From the NCBI RefSeq assembly GCF_008933155.1, contig NZ_WBVP01000001.1, forward strand, positions 1-64,000: DNA of 64,000 bases, given 5' to 3'. Positions 38,953-47,731 of this stretch are shown in pieces (positions within the stretch are counted from its first letter, which is position 1; each line of letters starts with the position of its first letter). The DNA comes from Aliivibrio finisterrensis (GTDB lineage: Bacteria; Pseudomonadota; Gammaproteobacteria; Enterobacterales; Vibrionaceae). The position numbers and the translations under genes were made by a program. The notes beneath the pieces are model-generated. The model saw nothing but the letters and a program-made list of their open reading frames with translations, did no database searches and had not been told where the DNA came from.

Positions 38953-39660
38953 ATGCAGTTAAATCAATATTTTTCACAAACAGATAATTCATTTGAATTC
39001 ACCCGTCAACAAGCAAGTGACTTTGCAAAAAAAGTGGCTGGTGATTTCAACCCTATACATGACGTAGATTCAAAACGTTTCTGTGTTCCTGGTGATTTAT
39101 TGTTTGCTGTTTTGCTTTCTAAAACAGGCATTAGTAACAAAATGCACTTTGACTTTGCTGGCATGGTATCTGGCGGGACAGCTCTCCACATTAATCATGC
39201 TGAAGAAGGTGTCTATTCTTTATCTGATGATAATGACAAGCAATACCTGCATGTAAAGCGTAGCGGTGAAAAAAACCTTAATCCTGAATTTATTGAACAC
39301 GTCGTTAAACAATATGTGCAGTTTTCAGGTATGAACTTTCCTCACATCATGGTGCCATTGATGGAAGAAAAGCAGTTAATGATCAACTGCCAACGTCCTT
39401 TGGTTATTTATGAAAGCATGGATCTTGAATTCACTCGTTTAGATATTTCCACACCTAAGGTTGAATTCACTGGCGCGACGATGGACATTGAAGGAAAACG
39501 TGGCCTTGTTAAATTAAACTTTAAATTCACTGAAAACGGTGAAGATGTGGGCCATGGCACTAAGCGTATGATCGCTACAGGCTTAAAAGCTTATGAACAA
39601 GATGCAATTGATGATCTGGTTGAACGATTCAGTGCTTTAAAAGAAAATTACACTGTATAA
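38953..39660 (+). CDS. DUF3581 family protein
   Basis: A 235-residue protein of a family of unknown function found in gammaproteobacteria (DUF3581). The N-terminal segment FTRQQASDFAKKVAGDFNPIHDVD resembles the active-site region of MaoC-type hot-dog hydratases (DxNPIH), which suggests an acyl-thioester-related fold, but this is my inference. No signal peptide or membrane segment. It is convergent with gyrA and shares a terminator with it. Confidence 0.85.
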   Translation: MQLNQYFSQTDNSFEFTRQQASDFAKKVAGDFNPIHDVDSKRFCVPGDLLFAVLLSKTGISNKMHFDFAGMVSGGTALHINHAEEGVYSLSDDNDKQYLHVKRSGEKNLNPEFIEHVVKQYVQFSGMNFPHIMVPLMEEKQLMINCQRPLVIYESMDLEFTRLDISTPKVEFTGATMDIEGKRGLVKLNFKFTENGEDVGHGTKRMIATGLKAYEQDAIDDLVERFSALKENYTV

Positions 39661-39756
39661 ATAACACAATAAAATACGCTATTTAATAAGCACTGAGTTA
39701 TTGTTAACTTGGTGCTTTGTTATACCCCCATTCTAGCCTAGCCAAATAATAGACAT

Positions 39757-39788
39757 AAAAAAGCCCGCTTATTTCTAAGCAGGCTTTT
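39757..39788. terminator. Bidirectional terminator between DUF3581 gene and gyrA
   Basis: AAAAGCCCGCTTA pairs with TAAGCAGGCTTTT around TTTC with one mismatch, flanked by A and T runs. Confidence 0.8.
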
Positions 39789-39810
39789 AATTTTCAGATT
39801 AAGTAATTAC

Positions 39811-42450
39811 TTATTCTTCTGTGCTTTCAGTGTCTGAATCATCAGTTTGAGGCGCTTCAGTTGCTTCAGTATTTTCTGTTGCTTCTGTTACTTCGCCCTC
39901 TTCACCTTCAAGGACTTCAATCTCTTCTGGCTCATCAATGCGTTGTAGACCAACTACATTCTCATCTTCAGCAGTACGGATCAGAGTAACACCTTGGGTA
40001 TTACGACCCACTTGGCTTACTTCTGATACGCGAGTACGAACTAGCGTACCTGCATCAGTGATCATCATGAACTCATCACCATCTTCAGTTTGAACGGCAC
40101 CAACAACACTGCCGTTACGCTCAGAAACCTTAATAGATACAACACCTTGTGTTGCACGGCTCTTCGTTGGGTATTCAGACAATTTAGTACGTTTACCGTA
40201 ACCATTTTCTGTCACTGTTAAAATGTCACCTTCATTTGAAGGAACAATTAACGAAACCACCTGATCTTCACCAGTCAGTTTCATACCACGAACACCCGAA
40301 GCAGTACGACCCATTCCACGAACATGTTCTTCGTTGAAACGAACGACTTTACCTGCTTTAGAGAACAGCATGATTTCATTTGAACCATCAGTGATATCAA
40401 CACCGATCAATGAATCATCTTCACGTAGATTAACTGCAATCAGACCGTTTGCACGAACTTTAGCGAATTGATCTAGCGATGTTTTCTTAACGGTACCATC
40501 ACCTGTTGCCATGAAGATAAACTTATCTTCAGAGTATTCAGATACTGGTAGAATCGCTGTAATACGCTCACCTTCTTCTAGAGGAAGAATGTTAACGATA
40601 GGCTTACCACGAGCAGTACGGCTAGCTTGAGGAAGTTGGAATACTTTCAAGCTGTATGCTTTACCACGTGTAGAGAAGCAAAGGATATTATCATGAGTAT
40701 TAGCAACAAGTAGACGCTCGATATAATCGGTGTCTTTCATCTTAGTTGCACTCTTACCTTTACCACCACGACGCTGAGCTTCGTAGTCACCTAAAATTTG
40801 GTACTTAACATAACCTTCACGAGAAAGCGTTACTACTACGTCTTCTTGTGTGATTAAGTCTTCCATGTCGATATCGTGAATTGCGGCACCAATTTCAGTA
40901 CGACGCTCATCACCATAAGTATCACGAACGGCTACTAATTCGTCACGGATAACTTCCATTAGACGTTCAGTGCTTGCAAGGATATGCATTAGCTCTGCGA
41001 TTTCGTCTAATAAAGTTTTATATTCATCTAGAATTTTTTCATGCTCTAAACCAGTTAAACGGTGTAGACGTAATTCTAGGATAGCTTGAGCTTGTTGCTC
41101 CGTTAAGAAGTATTTACCTTCACGGATACCAAACTCTGGCTCTAACCAATCTGGACGAGCTGCATCTGTACCTGCACGCTCTAGCATGTCAGCTACGTTG
41201 CCAAGATCCCAACCACGATCGATAAGGCCTTGTTTTGCATCAGCAGGTGTCGGAGCATTTTTGATTAGCTCAATGATTTCATCAATGTTTGCTAATGCTA
41301 GTGCTAAACCTTCAAGGATATGAGCACGATCACGCGCTTTACGTAATTCAAAAATAGTACGACGAGTTACCACTTCACGACGGTGATCAACAAAACACTT
41401 CAACATTTCTTTTAAGTTGAACAGTTTTGGTTGGCCGTTATCTAGTGCAACCATGTTTACGCCGAATGTCGTTTGAAGCTGAGTTAATGAGTACAGGTTA
41501 TTAAGAACCACCTCACCTACTGCATCACGCTTACATTCGATAACAATACGCATACCATCTTTATCAGATTCGTCACGCAGTGCTGAAATACCTTCTACTT
41601 TCTTATCTTTAACAAGCTCTGCAATTTTTTCAATTACACGAGCTTTGTTTACTTGATAAGGGATCTCAGTAACAACAATAGTTTCTTTACCATTCTTGTC
41701 AGCTTCGATATTTGCTTTAGAACGCATGTAAACTTTACCACGGCCTGTTTTATATGCATCAACGATGCCTTTACGACCGCTGATTAATGCAGCTGTCGGA
41801 AAGTCAGGACCTGGAATGTAGTTTATCAGCTCATCGATAGTGATATCTTCATTCTCGATGAATGCTAAACAACCATTAACCACTTCAGTTAAGTTATGAG
41901 GTGGAATGTTTGTTGCCATACCAACAGCGATACCTGATGCACCATTAACTAATAAGTTAGGGACACGAGTAGGTAATACCGCAGGGATTTGTTCTGTACC
42001 ATCATAGTTAGGAACGTAGTCTACGGTTTCTTTGTCTAAATCTGCCAACAGTTCGTGAGCAATTTTCGACATACGAACTTCGGTATAACGCATCGCCGCC
42101 GCTGAATCCCCATCGATAGAACCAAAGTTACCTTGGCCATCAACAAGCATATAGCGTAGTGAGAACGGCTGCGCCATACGCACTATCGTGTCGTATACAG
42201 CACTATCACCGTGTGGGTGATACTTACCTATTACGTCGCCGACTACACGGGCAGATTTTTTATATGGTTTATTCCAATCATTACCTAATACATCCATCGC
42301 GAATAAAACACGGCGGTGTACAGGTTTTAGACCATCACGCACATCTGGAAGAGCACGACCAACGATTACTGACATCGCATAGTCTAGGTATGAACCTCGA
42401 AGCTCATCTTCAATATTTACGGGCGTGATCCCTTTAGCAAGATCGCTCAT
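39811..42450 (-). CDS. gyrA: DNA gyrase subunit A
   Basis: Breakage-reunion subunit of gyrase, which introduces negative supercoils. The catalytic tyrosine lies in [12 protein letters not shown], and the quinolone-resistance region reads [17 protein letters not shown], with Ser83 and Asp87 of E. coli as wild-type-like Ser and Asp. The GyrA-box is QRRGGKGKS. The C-terminal beta-pinwheel ends in a strongly acidic tail. I place the start at ATG 42450 ([17 protein letters not shown]); an upstream TTG would add six residues. The leader contains a long inverted repeat. Confidence 0.97.
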   Translation of the reverse strand: MSDLAKGITPVNIEDELRGSYLDYAMSVIVGRALPDVRDGLKPVHRRVLFAMDVLGNDWNKPYKKSARVVGDVIGKYHPHGDSAVYDTIVRMAQPFSLRYMLVDGQGNFGSIDGDSAAAMRYTEVRMSKIAHELLADLDKETVDYVPNYDGTEQIPAVLPTRVPNLLVNGASGIAVGMATNIPPHNLTEVVNGCLAFIENEDITIDELINYIPGPDFPTAALISGRKGIVDAYKTGRGKVYMRSKANIEADKNGKETIVVTEIPYQVNKARVIEKIAELVKDKKVEGISALRDESDKDGMRIVIECKRDAVGEVVLNNLYSLTQLQTTFGVNMVALDNGQPKLFNLKEMLKCFVDHRREVVTRRTIFELRKARDRAHILEGLALALANIDEIIELIKNAPTPADAKQGLIDRGWDLGNVADMLERAGTDAARPDWLEPEFGIREGKYFLTEQQAQAILELRLHRLTGLEHEKILDEYKTLLDEIAELMHILASTERLMEVIRDELVAVRDTYGDERRTEIGAAIHDIDMEDLITQEDVVVTLSREGYVKYQILGDYEAQRRGGKGKSATKMKDTDYIERLLVANTHDNILCFSTRGKAYSLKVFQLPQASRTARGKPIVNILPLEEGERITAILPVSEYSEDKFIFMATGDGTVKKTSLDQFAKVRANGLIAVNLREDDSLIGVDITDGSNEIMLFSKAGKVVRFNEEHVRGMGRTASGVRGMKLTGEDQVVSLIVPSNEGDILTVTENGYGKRTKLSEYPTKSRATQGVVSIKVSERNGSVVGAVQTEDGDEFMMITDAGTLVRTRVSEVSQVGRNTQGVTLIRTAEDENVVGLQRIDEPEEIEVLEGEEGEVTEATENTEATEAPQTDDSDTESTEE

Positions 42451-42772
42451 AGAGCCAATATCCCTCAATTAGTTCTGTCGTATCAATATCAATTACTTTA
42501 TCAATCAAACTATCTATAAAGATAAAGTAATTGATACTGATAAACGTGCAAGACTGCAAAATATAGCACATAACACTTCAATTTCGCATCGTTTTAATTC
42601 GCAAAACAACTCTTAAGCTTAAGAATCCTACGAAATCAGGAGCAAGTCACATATCAGATCATCATATTCTTGAAAAACATAACAAATACGACTAAAAAAT
42701 CACCACTTTTATCGCTCTCTTTCTGTTTTTTTTCTGTATATAATAGAGGAAGATTAAAAAGGAATATGAACT
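42451..42772. other. gyrA-ubiG divergent intergenic region
   Basis: 322 bases with no ORF. It contains the 22-bp inverted repeat (42481-42542) near gyrA, and A/T-rich sequence toward ubiG. A possible gyrA promoter on the minus strand lies in or just beyond the repeat, but I could not choose among several weak -35/-10 pairs. Confidence 0.6.
42481..42542. repeat. 22-bp inverted repeat in the gyrA leader or promoter
   Basis: The arms 42481-42502 and 42521-42542 are inverted copies with one mismatch. The inner 16 bases are perfect (TATCAATTACTTTATC against GATAAAGTAATTGATA), separated by 18 bases. No T run follows, so it is not a standard terminator. Confidence 0.85.
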
Positions 42773-43477
42773 ATGACTCAACCGTTAAATGTCGATCCGG
42801 CAGAAATCAAAAAGTTTGAAGATATGGCGTCTCGTTGGTGGGATCTTGAAGGTGAATTTAAACCGTTACATCAAATCAACCCATTACGCCTCAATTATGT
42901 ACTAGATAATGCCAACGGTTTGTTTGGTAAAAAAGTATTAGACGTTGGCTGTGGTGGTGGCATTTTAGCTGAAAGCATGGCAAACCAAGGTGCTGATGTT
43001 GTTGGTTTGGACATGGGAAAAGAACCTTTAACGGTTGCTCGTTTACATGCTTTAGAGACAGGAACAACATTAGAATACATTCAATCAACGGCTGAACAAC
43101 ACGCTGAAGAAAACCCAGAGACATACGATGTAGTGACCTGCATGGAAATGCTTGAACATGTCCCTGATCCACTTTCTGTCATTCGTTCATGTGCAAAAAT
43201 GGTTAAACCTGGCGGGCACGTATTTTTCTCTACGTTAAATCGTAATATCAAATCGTATTTGTTTGCCATTGTTGGTGCAGAGCAATTGCTAAAGCTCGTG
43301 CCAAAAGGGACACATGACCATAATAAATTCATTCGCCCTTCTGAATTATTAAAGATGCTCGATCAAACCGCGTTACAAGAACAAGGCATCACTGGCTTAC
43401 ATTACAACCCGTTAACAGATGTTTATTCATTAGGCAAAAATGTTGATGTTAACTATATCGTTCATACCTCCCTATAA
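42773..43477 (+). CDS. ubiG: Ubiquinone biosynthesis O-methyltransferase UbiG
   Basis: AdoMet-dependent enzyme that performs both O-methylations in ubiquinone synthesis. The 234-residue protein has motif [17 protein letters not shown] (about 57-72), post-I VVGLDMG and the family's [11 protein letters not shown]. It is divergent from gyrA, as in E. coli. AAAAGGAATATG-type spacing provides the ribosome-binding site. Confidence 0.96.
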   Translation: MTQPLNVDPAEIKKFEDMASRWWDLEGEFKPLHQINPLRLNYVLDNANGLFGKKVLDVGCGGGILAESMANQGADVVGLDMGKEPLTVARLHALETGTTLEYIQSTAEQHAEENPETYDVVTCMEMLEHVPDPLSVIRSCAKMVKPGGHVFFSTLNRNIKSYLFAIVGAEQLLKLVPKGTHDHNKFIRPSELLKMLDQTALQEQGITGLHYNPLTDVYSLGKNVDVNYIVHTSL

Positions 43478-43773
43478 GCCTTTATCATAATTTTCACTCT
43501 TTATCTGTGTTCTTAATACAAATAAAGAGTGAATTAATTTCAAAATATCTCAATTCTTAACTTGTTTACTAAAGCCGCATTAATGCTAAATTTAGAACAA
43601 CAAATCAACAATTTTTTTTGATTCTTAGAGATCCACCTAAACCACAAAAATCAAGAAAAATATTTTTTTAATTGCCTACTTCTCCACCATTATGAAATAC
43701 GTTATTTCTGATGTCTTGCTATACCTAATCTAACTCGGTTAGTAGCTACTTACTGTTTTTTTTAATTCATAGG

Positions 43774-43782
43774 TTATCCACA
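43774..43782 (+). promoter_or_regulatory. DnaA box upstream of nrdA
   Basis: TTATCCACA is a perfect high-affinity DnaA box, 181 bases before nrdA. E. coli nrdAB is also regulated by DnaA through such boxes. Confidence 0.75.
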
Positions 43783-43850
43783 GGTCTCTCTTAATTTCAG
43801 ACTTGATCACTGCTCATTTTATCATTATCTTGTAGTCAATTATTTATTAA

Positions 43851-43896
43851 GCCCTACATCTTGTGTTTATTGATTAATTCACACTATGAGTTTGAT
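43851..43896. promoter_or_regulatory. Pair of NrdR-like boxes upstream of nrdA
   Basis: GCCCTACATCTTGTGT (43851-43866) matches the NrdR consensus acaCwAtATaTwGtgT at about 12 of 16 positions. A weaker copy, ACACTATGAGTTTGAT (43881-43896), follows after 14 bases. Paired boxes about three helical turns apart are typical for NrdR, which represses when dATP/ATP is high. nrdR itself is not in the window. Confidence 0.6.
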
Positions 43897-43962
43897 CACA
43901 AATTAATAACGAAAATTACAAATACTACATATTTCGTTCTTCATTCTAAGGAAAAGTCACAA

Positions 43963-46239
43963 ATGACCCAACAGCTTACCGTTACTAAGCGAAATGGCAC
44001 CACAGAAAAGATCAATTTAGATAAGATCCATAAAGTGATCACGTGGGCAGCAGAAGATCTAGATAACGTTTCAGTATCTCAAGTAGAAATGAAATCTCAT
44101 ATTCAGTTTTATGACGGTATGAAGACGTCTGATATTCATGAAACTATCATCAAGGCTGCTGCTGATCTTATCTCTGAAGAAACGCCTGATTATCAATACT
44201 TAGCAGCGCGTTTGTCTGTTTTCCACCTTCGTAAAAAAGCGTATGGTCAATTTGAGCCGCCGACATTATTTAAGCACGTAAATAACTTAATCGAACTGGG
44301 TAAATACGATAAGCACATTATCGAAGATTACACAGAAGCAGAATTTAATATCATGGATCAAATGCTCGATCATAACCGTGATATGGATTTCTCATACGCT
44401 GCAGTTAAACAGCTTGAAGGTAAGTACTTTGTTCAAAACCGTGTAACGGGCGCGATTTACGAAAGTGCACAATTCCTTTATATCTTAGTTGCGGCGTGTT
44501 TATTTGCTAAATACCCTAAAGAAACGCGCCTTGAATACATTCAACGTTTCTATGATGCAACATCACGATTCAAGATTTCACTACCTACACCAATCATGTC
44601 TGGTGTACGTACCCCTACTCGCCAATTTAGCTCTTGTGTACTAATTGAATGTGATGACAGCTTAGACTCTATCAATGCAACTGCAGGTTCAATTGTACGT
44701 TACGTATCTCAACGTGCTGGTATCGGTATCAATGCTGGACGTATTCGTGCTCTTGGCTCTGAGATCCGTGATGGTGAAGCTTTCCATACCGGTTGTATTC
44801 CATTCTACAAATACTTCCAAACAGCAGTAAAATGTTGTTCTCAAGGTGGTGTTCGTGGTGGTGCAGCAACACTGTTCTACCCTATCTGGCACCGTGAAGT
44901 AGAATCGCTATTGGTTCTTAAAAATAACCGTGGTGTAGAAGAGAACCGTGTTCGTCATATGGACTACGGCGTACAAATTAATAAACTAATGTACACTCGC
45001 CTTATTAAAGGTGGTCACATTAGCTTATTCTCACCATCTGATGTTCCTGGTCTATACGATGCATTCTTTGCTGACCAAGCAGAATTTGAACGTCTATATG
45101 AGATCTACGAGCAAGATACTTCGATTAAACGTGAAACGGTTAAAGCTATCGAATTATTTTCTCTACTTATGCAAGAGCGTGCTTCAACAGGTCGTATCTA
45201 TATTCAAAATGTCGATCACTGTAATACGCACAGCCCATTTGATCCAAGTGTTGCACCAGTACGTCAATCGAACTTATGTTTAGAAATCGCGCTTCCTACT
45301 AAGCCATTAACACATGTTAATGACGAGGAAGGTGAAATTGCATTATGTACGCTTTCTGCATTTAACTTAGGTGCAATTGAAAAACTTGAAGAGCTTGAAG
45401 AATTAGCTGAGCTTGCAGTACGCGCTCTTGATGCACTGCTTGATTACCAAGACTACCCTCTTCCTGCAGCATACAAGTCAACAATGAATCGTCGTACGTT
45501 AGGAGTTGGTGTAATTAACTATGCTTACTACCTTGCAAAAAATGGCGTTAAGTACTCTGATGGTAGTGCAAATGGCTTAACACATAAAACGTTTGAAGCG
45601 ATTCAATTCTATCTTCTAAAAGCGTCTGTTGGTTTAGCAAAAGAGCAAGGTGCTTGTCCTGCATTCAATGAAACAACGTATGCGCAAGGTATCTTACCAA
45701 TCGATTCTTATAAAAAAGACATCGATAATGTATGTTCTGAGCAACTGCATTTAGATTGGGAAACACTACGAGAAGAAATCAAAACTCACGGTCTACGTAA
45801 CTCAACATTGTCTGCATTAATGCCTTCTGAGACTTCTTCTCAAATCTCTAATGCAACTAATGGCATTGAACCACCGCGTGGATTCGTATCAGTTAAAGCA
45901 TCTAAAGATGGTATCTTGAAGCAAGTTGTTCCTGATTACGTAAATCTAAAAGAGAACTATGAATTACTTTGGAATATCGGTTCAAATGACGGTTATTTAC
46001 AACTTGTAGGTATCATGCAGAAGTTTGTTGATCAGGCTATCTCAGCAAATACAAACTATGATCCAAACATTCAGCCAAATGGTAAAGTACCAATGAAGCT
46101 GCTGTTAAAAGATCTATTAACGGCTTATAAACTGGGTCTTAAGACGCTTTATTATCATAACACCCGTGATGGTGCTAGCGACTCACAAGGTGATCTTGGA
46201 CAAGATGACGATTGTGCAGGCGGTGGTTGTAAGATCTAA
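43963..46239 (+). CDS. nrdA: Ribonucleoside-diphosphate reductase class Ia, alpha subunit
   Basis: Reduces ribonucleoside diphosphates to deoxy forms, with the radical supplied by NrdB. The 758-residue protein starts with an ATP-cone (TVTKRNGTTEKINLDKIHKV). It has the catalytic cysteines in TRQFSSCVLIE and in NLCLEIALP, the SQGGVRGG loop, and a C-terminal redox pair in CAGGGCKI. I place the start at ATG 43963 with AAGGA upstream; the longer frame from 43861 overlaps the NrdR-like boxes and is unlike the family. Confidence 0.97.
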   Translation: MTQQLTVTKRNGTTEKINLDKIHKVITWAAEDLDNVSVSQVEMKSHIQFYDGMKTSDIHETIIKAAADLISEETPDYQYLAARLSVFHLRKKAYGQFEPPTLFKHVNNLIELGKYDKHIIEDYTEAEFNIMDQMLDHNRDMDFSYAAVKQLEGKYFVQNRVTGAIYESAQFLYILVAACLFAKYPKETRLEYIQRFYDATSRFKISLPTPIMSGVRTPTRQFSSCVLIECDDSLDSINATAGSIVRYVSQRAGIGINAGRIRALGSEIRDGEAFHTGCIPFYKYFQTAVKCCSQGGVRGGAATLFYPIWHREVESLLVLKNNRGVEENRVRHMDYGVQINKLMYTRLIKGGHISLFSPSDVPGLYDAFFADQAEFERLYEIYEQDTSIKRETVKAIELFSLLMQERASTGRIYIQNVDHCNTHSPFDPSVAPVRQSNLCLEIALPTKPLTHVNDEEGEIALCTLSAFNLGAIEKLEELEELAELAVRALDALLDYQDYPLPAAYKSTMNRRTLGVGVINYAYYLAKNGVKYSDGSANGLTHKTFEAIQFYLLKASVGLAKEQGACPAFNETTYAQGILPIDSYKKDIDNVCSEQLHLDWETLREEIKTHGLRNSTLSALMPSETSSQISNATNGIEPPRGFVSVKASKDGILKQVVPDYVNLKENYELLWNIGSNDGYLQLVGIMQKFVDQAISANTNYDPNIQPNGKVPMKLLLKDLLTAYKLGLKTLYYHNTRDGASDSQGDLGQDDDCAGGGCKI

Positions 46240-46256
46240 TTTTCCATTTTAAAATC

Positions 46257-46284
46257 AAGCCCGCTTTCATTAGCGGGCTTATTT
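46257..46284 (+). terminator. Hairpin terminator between nrdA and nrdB
   Basis: AAGCCCGCT and AGCGGGCTT pair around TTCATT, followed by ATTT. The T run is short, so it may only attenuate readthrough into nrdB. Confidence 0.7.
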
Positions 46285-46413
46285 ATCTTTTAGCTCCATA
46301 TTTGTAATTATTAATCCAATATGTACCTAAGTTCGTATAGGTATCTATCGGCATAATTTTTAAATTAAGAAGCCCTTCTCTATTTCTTTGGCTTTAATCA
46401 CATTGAGGTTTCC

Positions 46414-47547
46414 ATGGCGTACAGTACTTTTCGACAAGAAAAAAATGATCAATTGAAAGAACCTATGTTCTTAGGTAACTCGGTAAATGTTGCTCGTTAT
46501 GACCAACAAAAATTTCAGATCTTTGAAAAACTTATCGAAAAGCAGCTTTCTTTCTTCTGGCGTCCGGAAGAAGTTGATGTTTCTGGTGATCGCATTGATT
46601 ACAATAATCTGCCAGAGCATGAACAGCATATCTTCATCAGTAATCTAAAATACCAAACTTTATTAGATTCAATCCAAGGTCGAAGCCCAAATGTGGCACT
46701 GCTTCCTTTGGTTTCTATTCCTGAACTAGAAACGTGGATTGAGACATGGTCATTCTCTGAAACGATTCATTCACGTTCATACACGCATATTATTCGTAAT
46801 ATTGTAAATAACCCATCAATTATCTTTGATGACATCGTTGAAAACGAAGAAATCCTAAAGCGTGCAAAAGACATTGCGCATTACTACGATAACTTGATCC
46901 AAGCAACTAACGATTATCACCGTTTCGGTGAAGGTACTCATGTTTTAAATGGTGAAGAAATCACTATTTCTAAACGTGAGCTGAAAAAGAAATTATACCT
47001 TTGCTTGATGTCTGTAAATGCATTAGAAGCCATTCGATTCTACGTAAGCTTTGCTTGTTCATTCGCTTTTGCTGAACGTGAATTAATGGAAGGTAATGCT
47101 AAAATTATTAAATTGATCGCTCGTGATGAATCTTTACACCTGACCAGTACTCAGCACATGCTGAACCTACTTCGTACAGGTCAAGACGACCCTGAATTTG
47201 TTGAAATTGCATCAGAATGCGAGCAAGCATGTTTTGATTTATTTAAAGCAGCTGCTGAACAAGAAAAAGAGTGGGCAAGCTACCTATTCAAAGACGGCTC
47301 AATGATTGGTCTAAACAAGGATATTCTTTGCCAATACGTTGAATATATTACCAACTTACGCATGAAAGCGGTTGGACTTAACAGTGCTTACGAAGGTGCG
47401 ACACAAAATCCAATTCCATGGATTAATTCTTGGTTAAGTTCAGATAACGTTCAAGTTGCCCCTCAAGAAACAGAGATCAGCTCTTATCTTGTAGGACAAA
47501 TTGATAATGATGTGGATGCCGATGATTTAGGCGACTTTGAATTATAA
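46414..47547 (+). CDS. nrdB: Ribonucleoside-diphosphate reductase class Ia, beta subunit
   Basis: Carries the diiron-tyrosyl radical cofactor for NrdA. The 377-residue ferritin-like protein has iron ligands in [18 protein letters not shown] and in [15 protein letters not shown], and the radical-transfer C-terminus. It lies 174 bases after nrdA across a hairpin, and is followed by a strong terminator, which separates it from yfaE. Confidence 0.97.
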   Translation: MAYSTFRQEKNDQLKEPMFLGNSVNVARYDQQKFQIFEKLIEKQLSFFWRPEEVDVSGDRIDYNNLPEHEQHIFISNLKYQTLLDSIQGRSPNVALLPLVSIPELETWIETWSFSETIHSRSYTHIIRNIVNNPSIIFDDIVENEEILKRAKDIAHYYDNLIQATNDYHRFGEGTHVLNGEEITISKRELKKKLYLCLMSVNALEAIRFYVSFACSFAFAERELMEGNAKIIKLIARDESLHLTSTQHMLNLLRTGQDDPEFVEIASECEQACFDLFKAAAEQEKEWASYLFKDGSMIGLNKDILCQYVEYITNLRMKAVGLNSAYEGATQNPIPWINSWLSSDNVQVAPQETEISSYLVGQIDNDVDADDLGDFEL

Positions 47548-47568
47548 TTTCATTTCACCTCTTTCTTT

Positions 47569-47599
47569 AAAAAGCCGAATTTTATTTCGGCTTTTTTTT
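47569..47599 (+). terminator. Terminator of nrdAB
   Basis: AAAAAGCCGAA and TTTCGGCTTTTT form a strong stem around TTTTA, ending in a run of eight T. Confidence 0.9.
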
Positions 47600-47710
47600 G
47601 ACAAAATTTTGACGCACACCACACTTTTACTTATATGAAAGAGTCAAAAACGAGACCTCGCTTCATATAAGATCACTTACATGCCATAATCTATTGTAAT
47701 TAAATAAAAA

Positions 47711-47730
47711 ATATAAATATAAATATAAAT
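47711..47730 (+). repeat. Short tandem repeat directly before a GGDEF gene
   Basis: ATATAAATATAAATATAAAT is a period-6 repeat of about 3.3 copies ending one base before the ATG at 47732. It occupies the place of the Shine-Dalgarno sequence, which is missing. Confidence 0.8.
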
Positions 47731-47731
47731 T

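Larger units (their letters stand above)
43478..43962. other. nrdA upstream region
   Basis: 485 bases with no supported gene. Features are a hairpin after ubiG (CACTCTTTAT/ATAAAGAGTG, 43495-43531), a DnaA box, and two NrdR-like boxes. The stretch 43532-43770 is AT-rich and I see nothing further in it. Confidence 0.6.

Noticed and set aside
43861-43962. N-terminal extension of NrdA
   Set aside because: The 34 extra residues have no family match and overlap the NrdR-like boxes; a ribosome-binding site supports the ATG at 43963.
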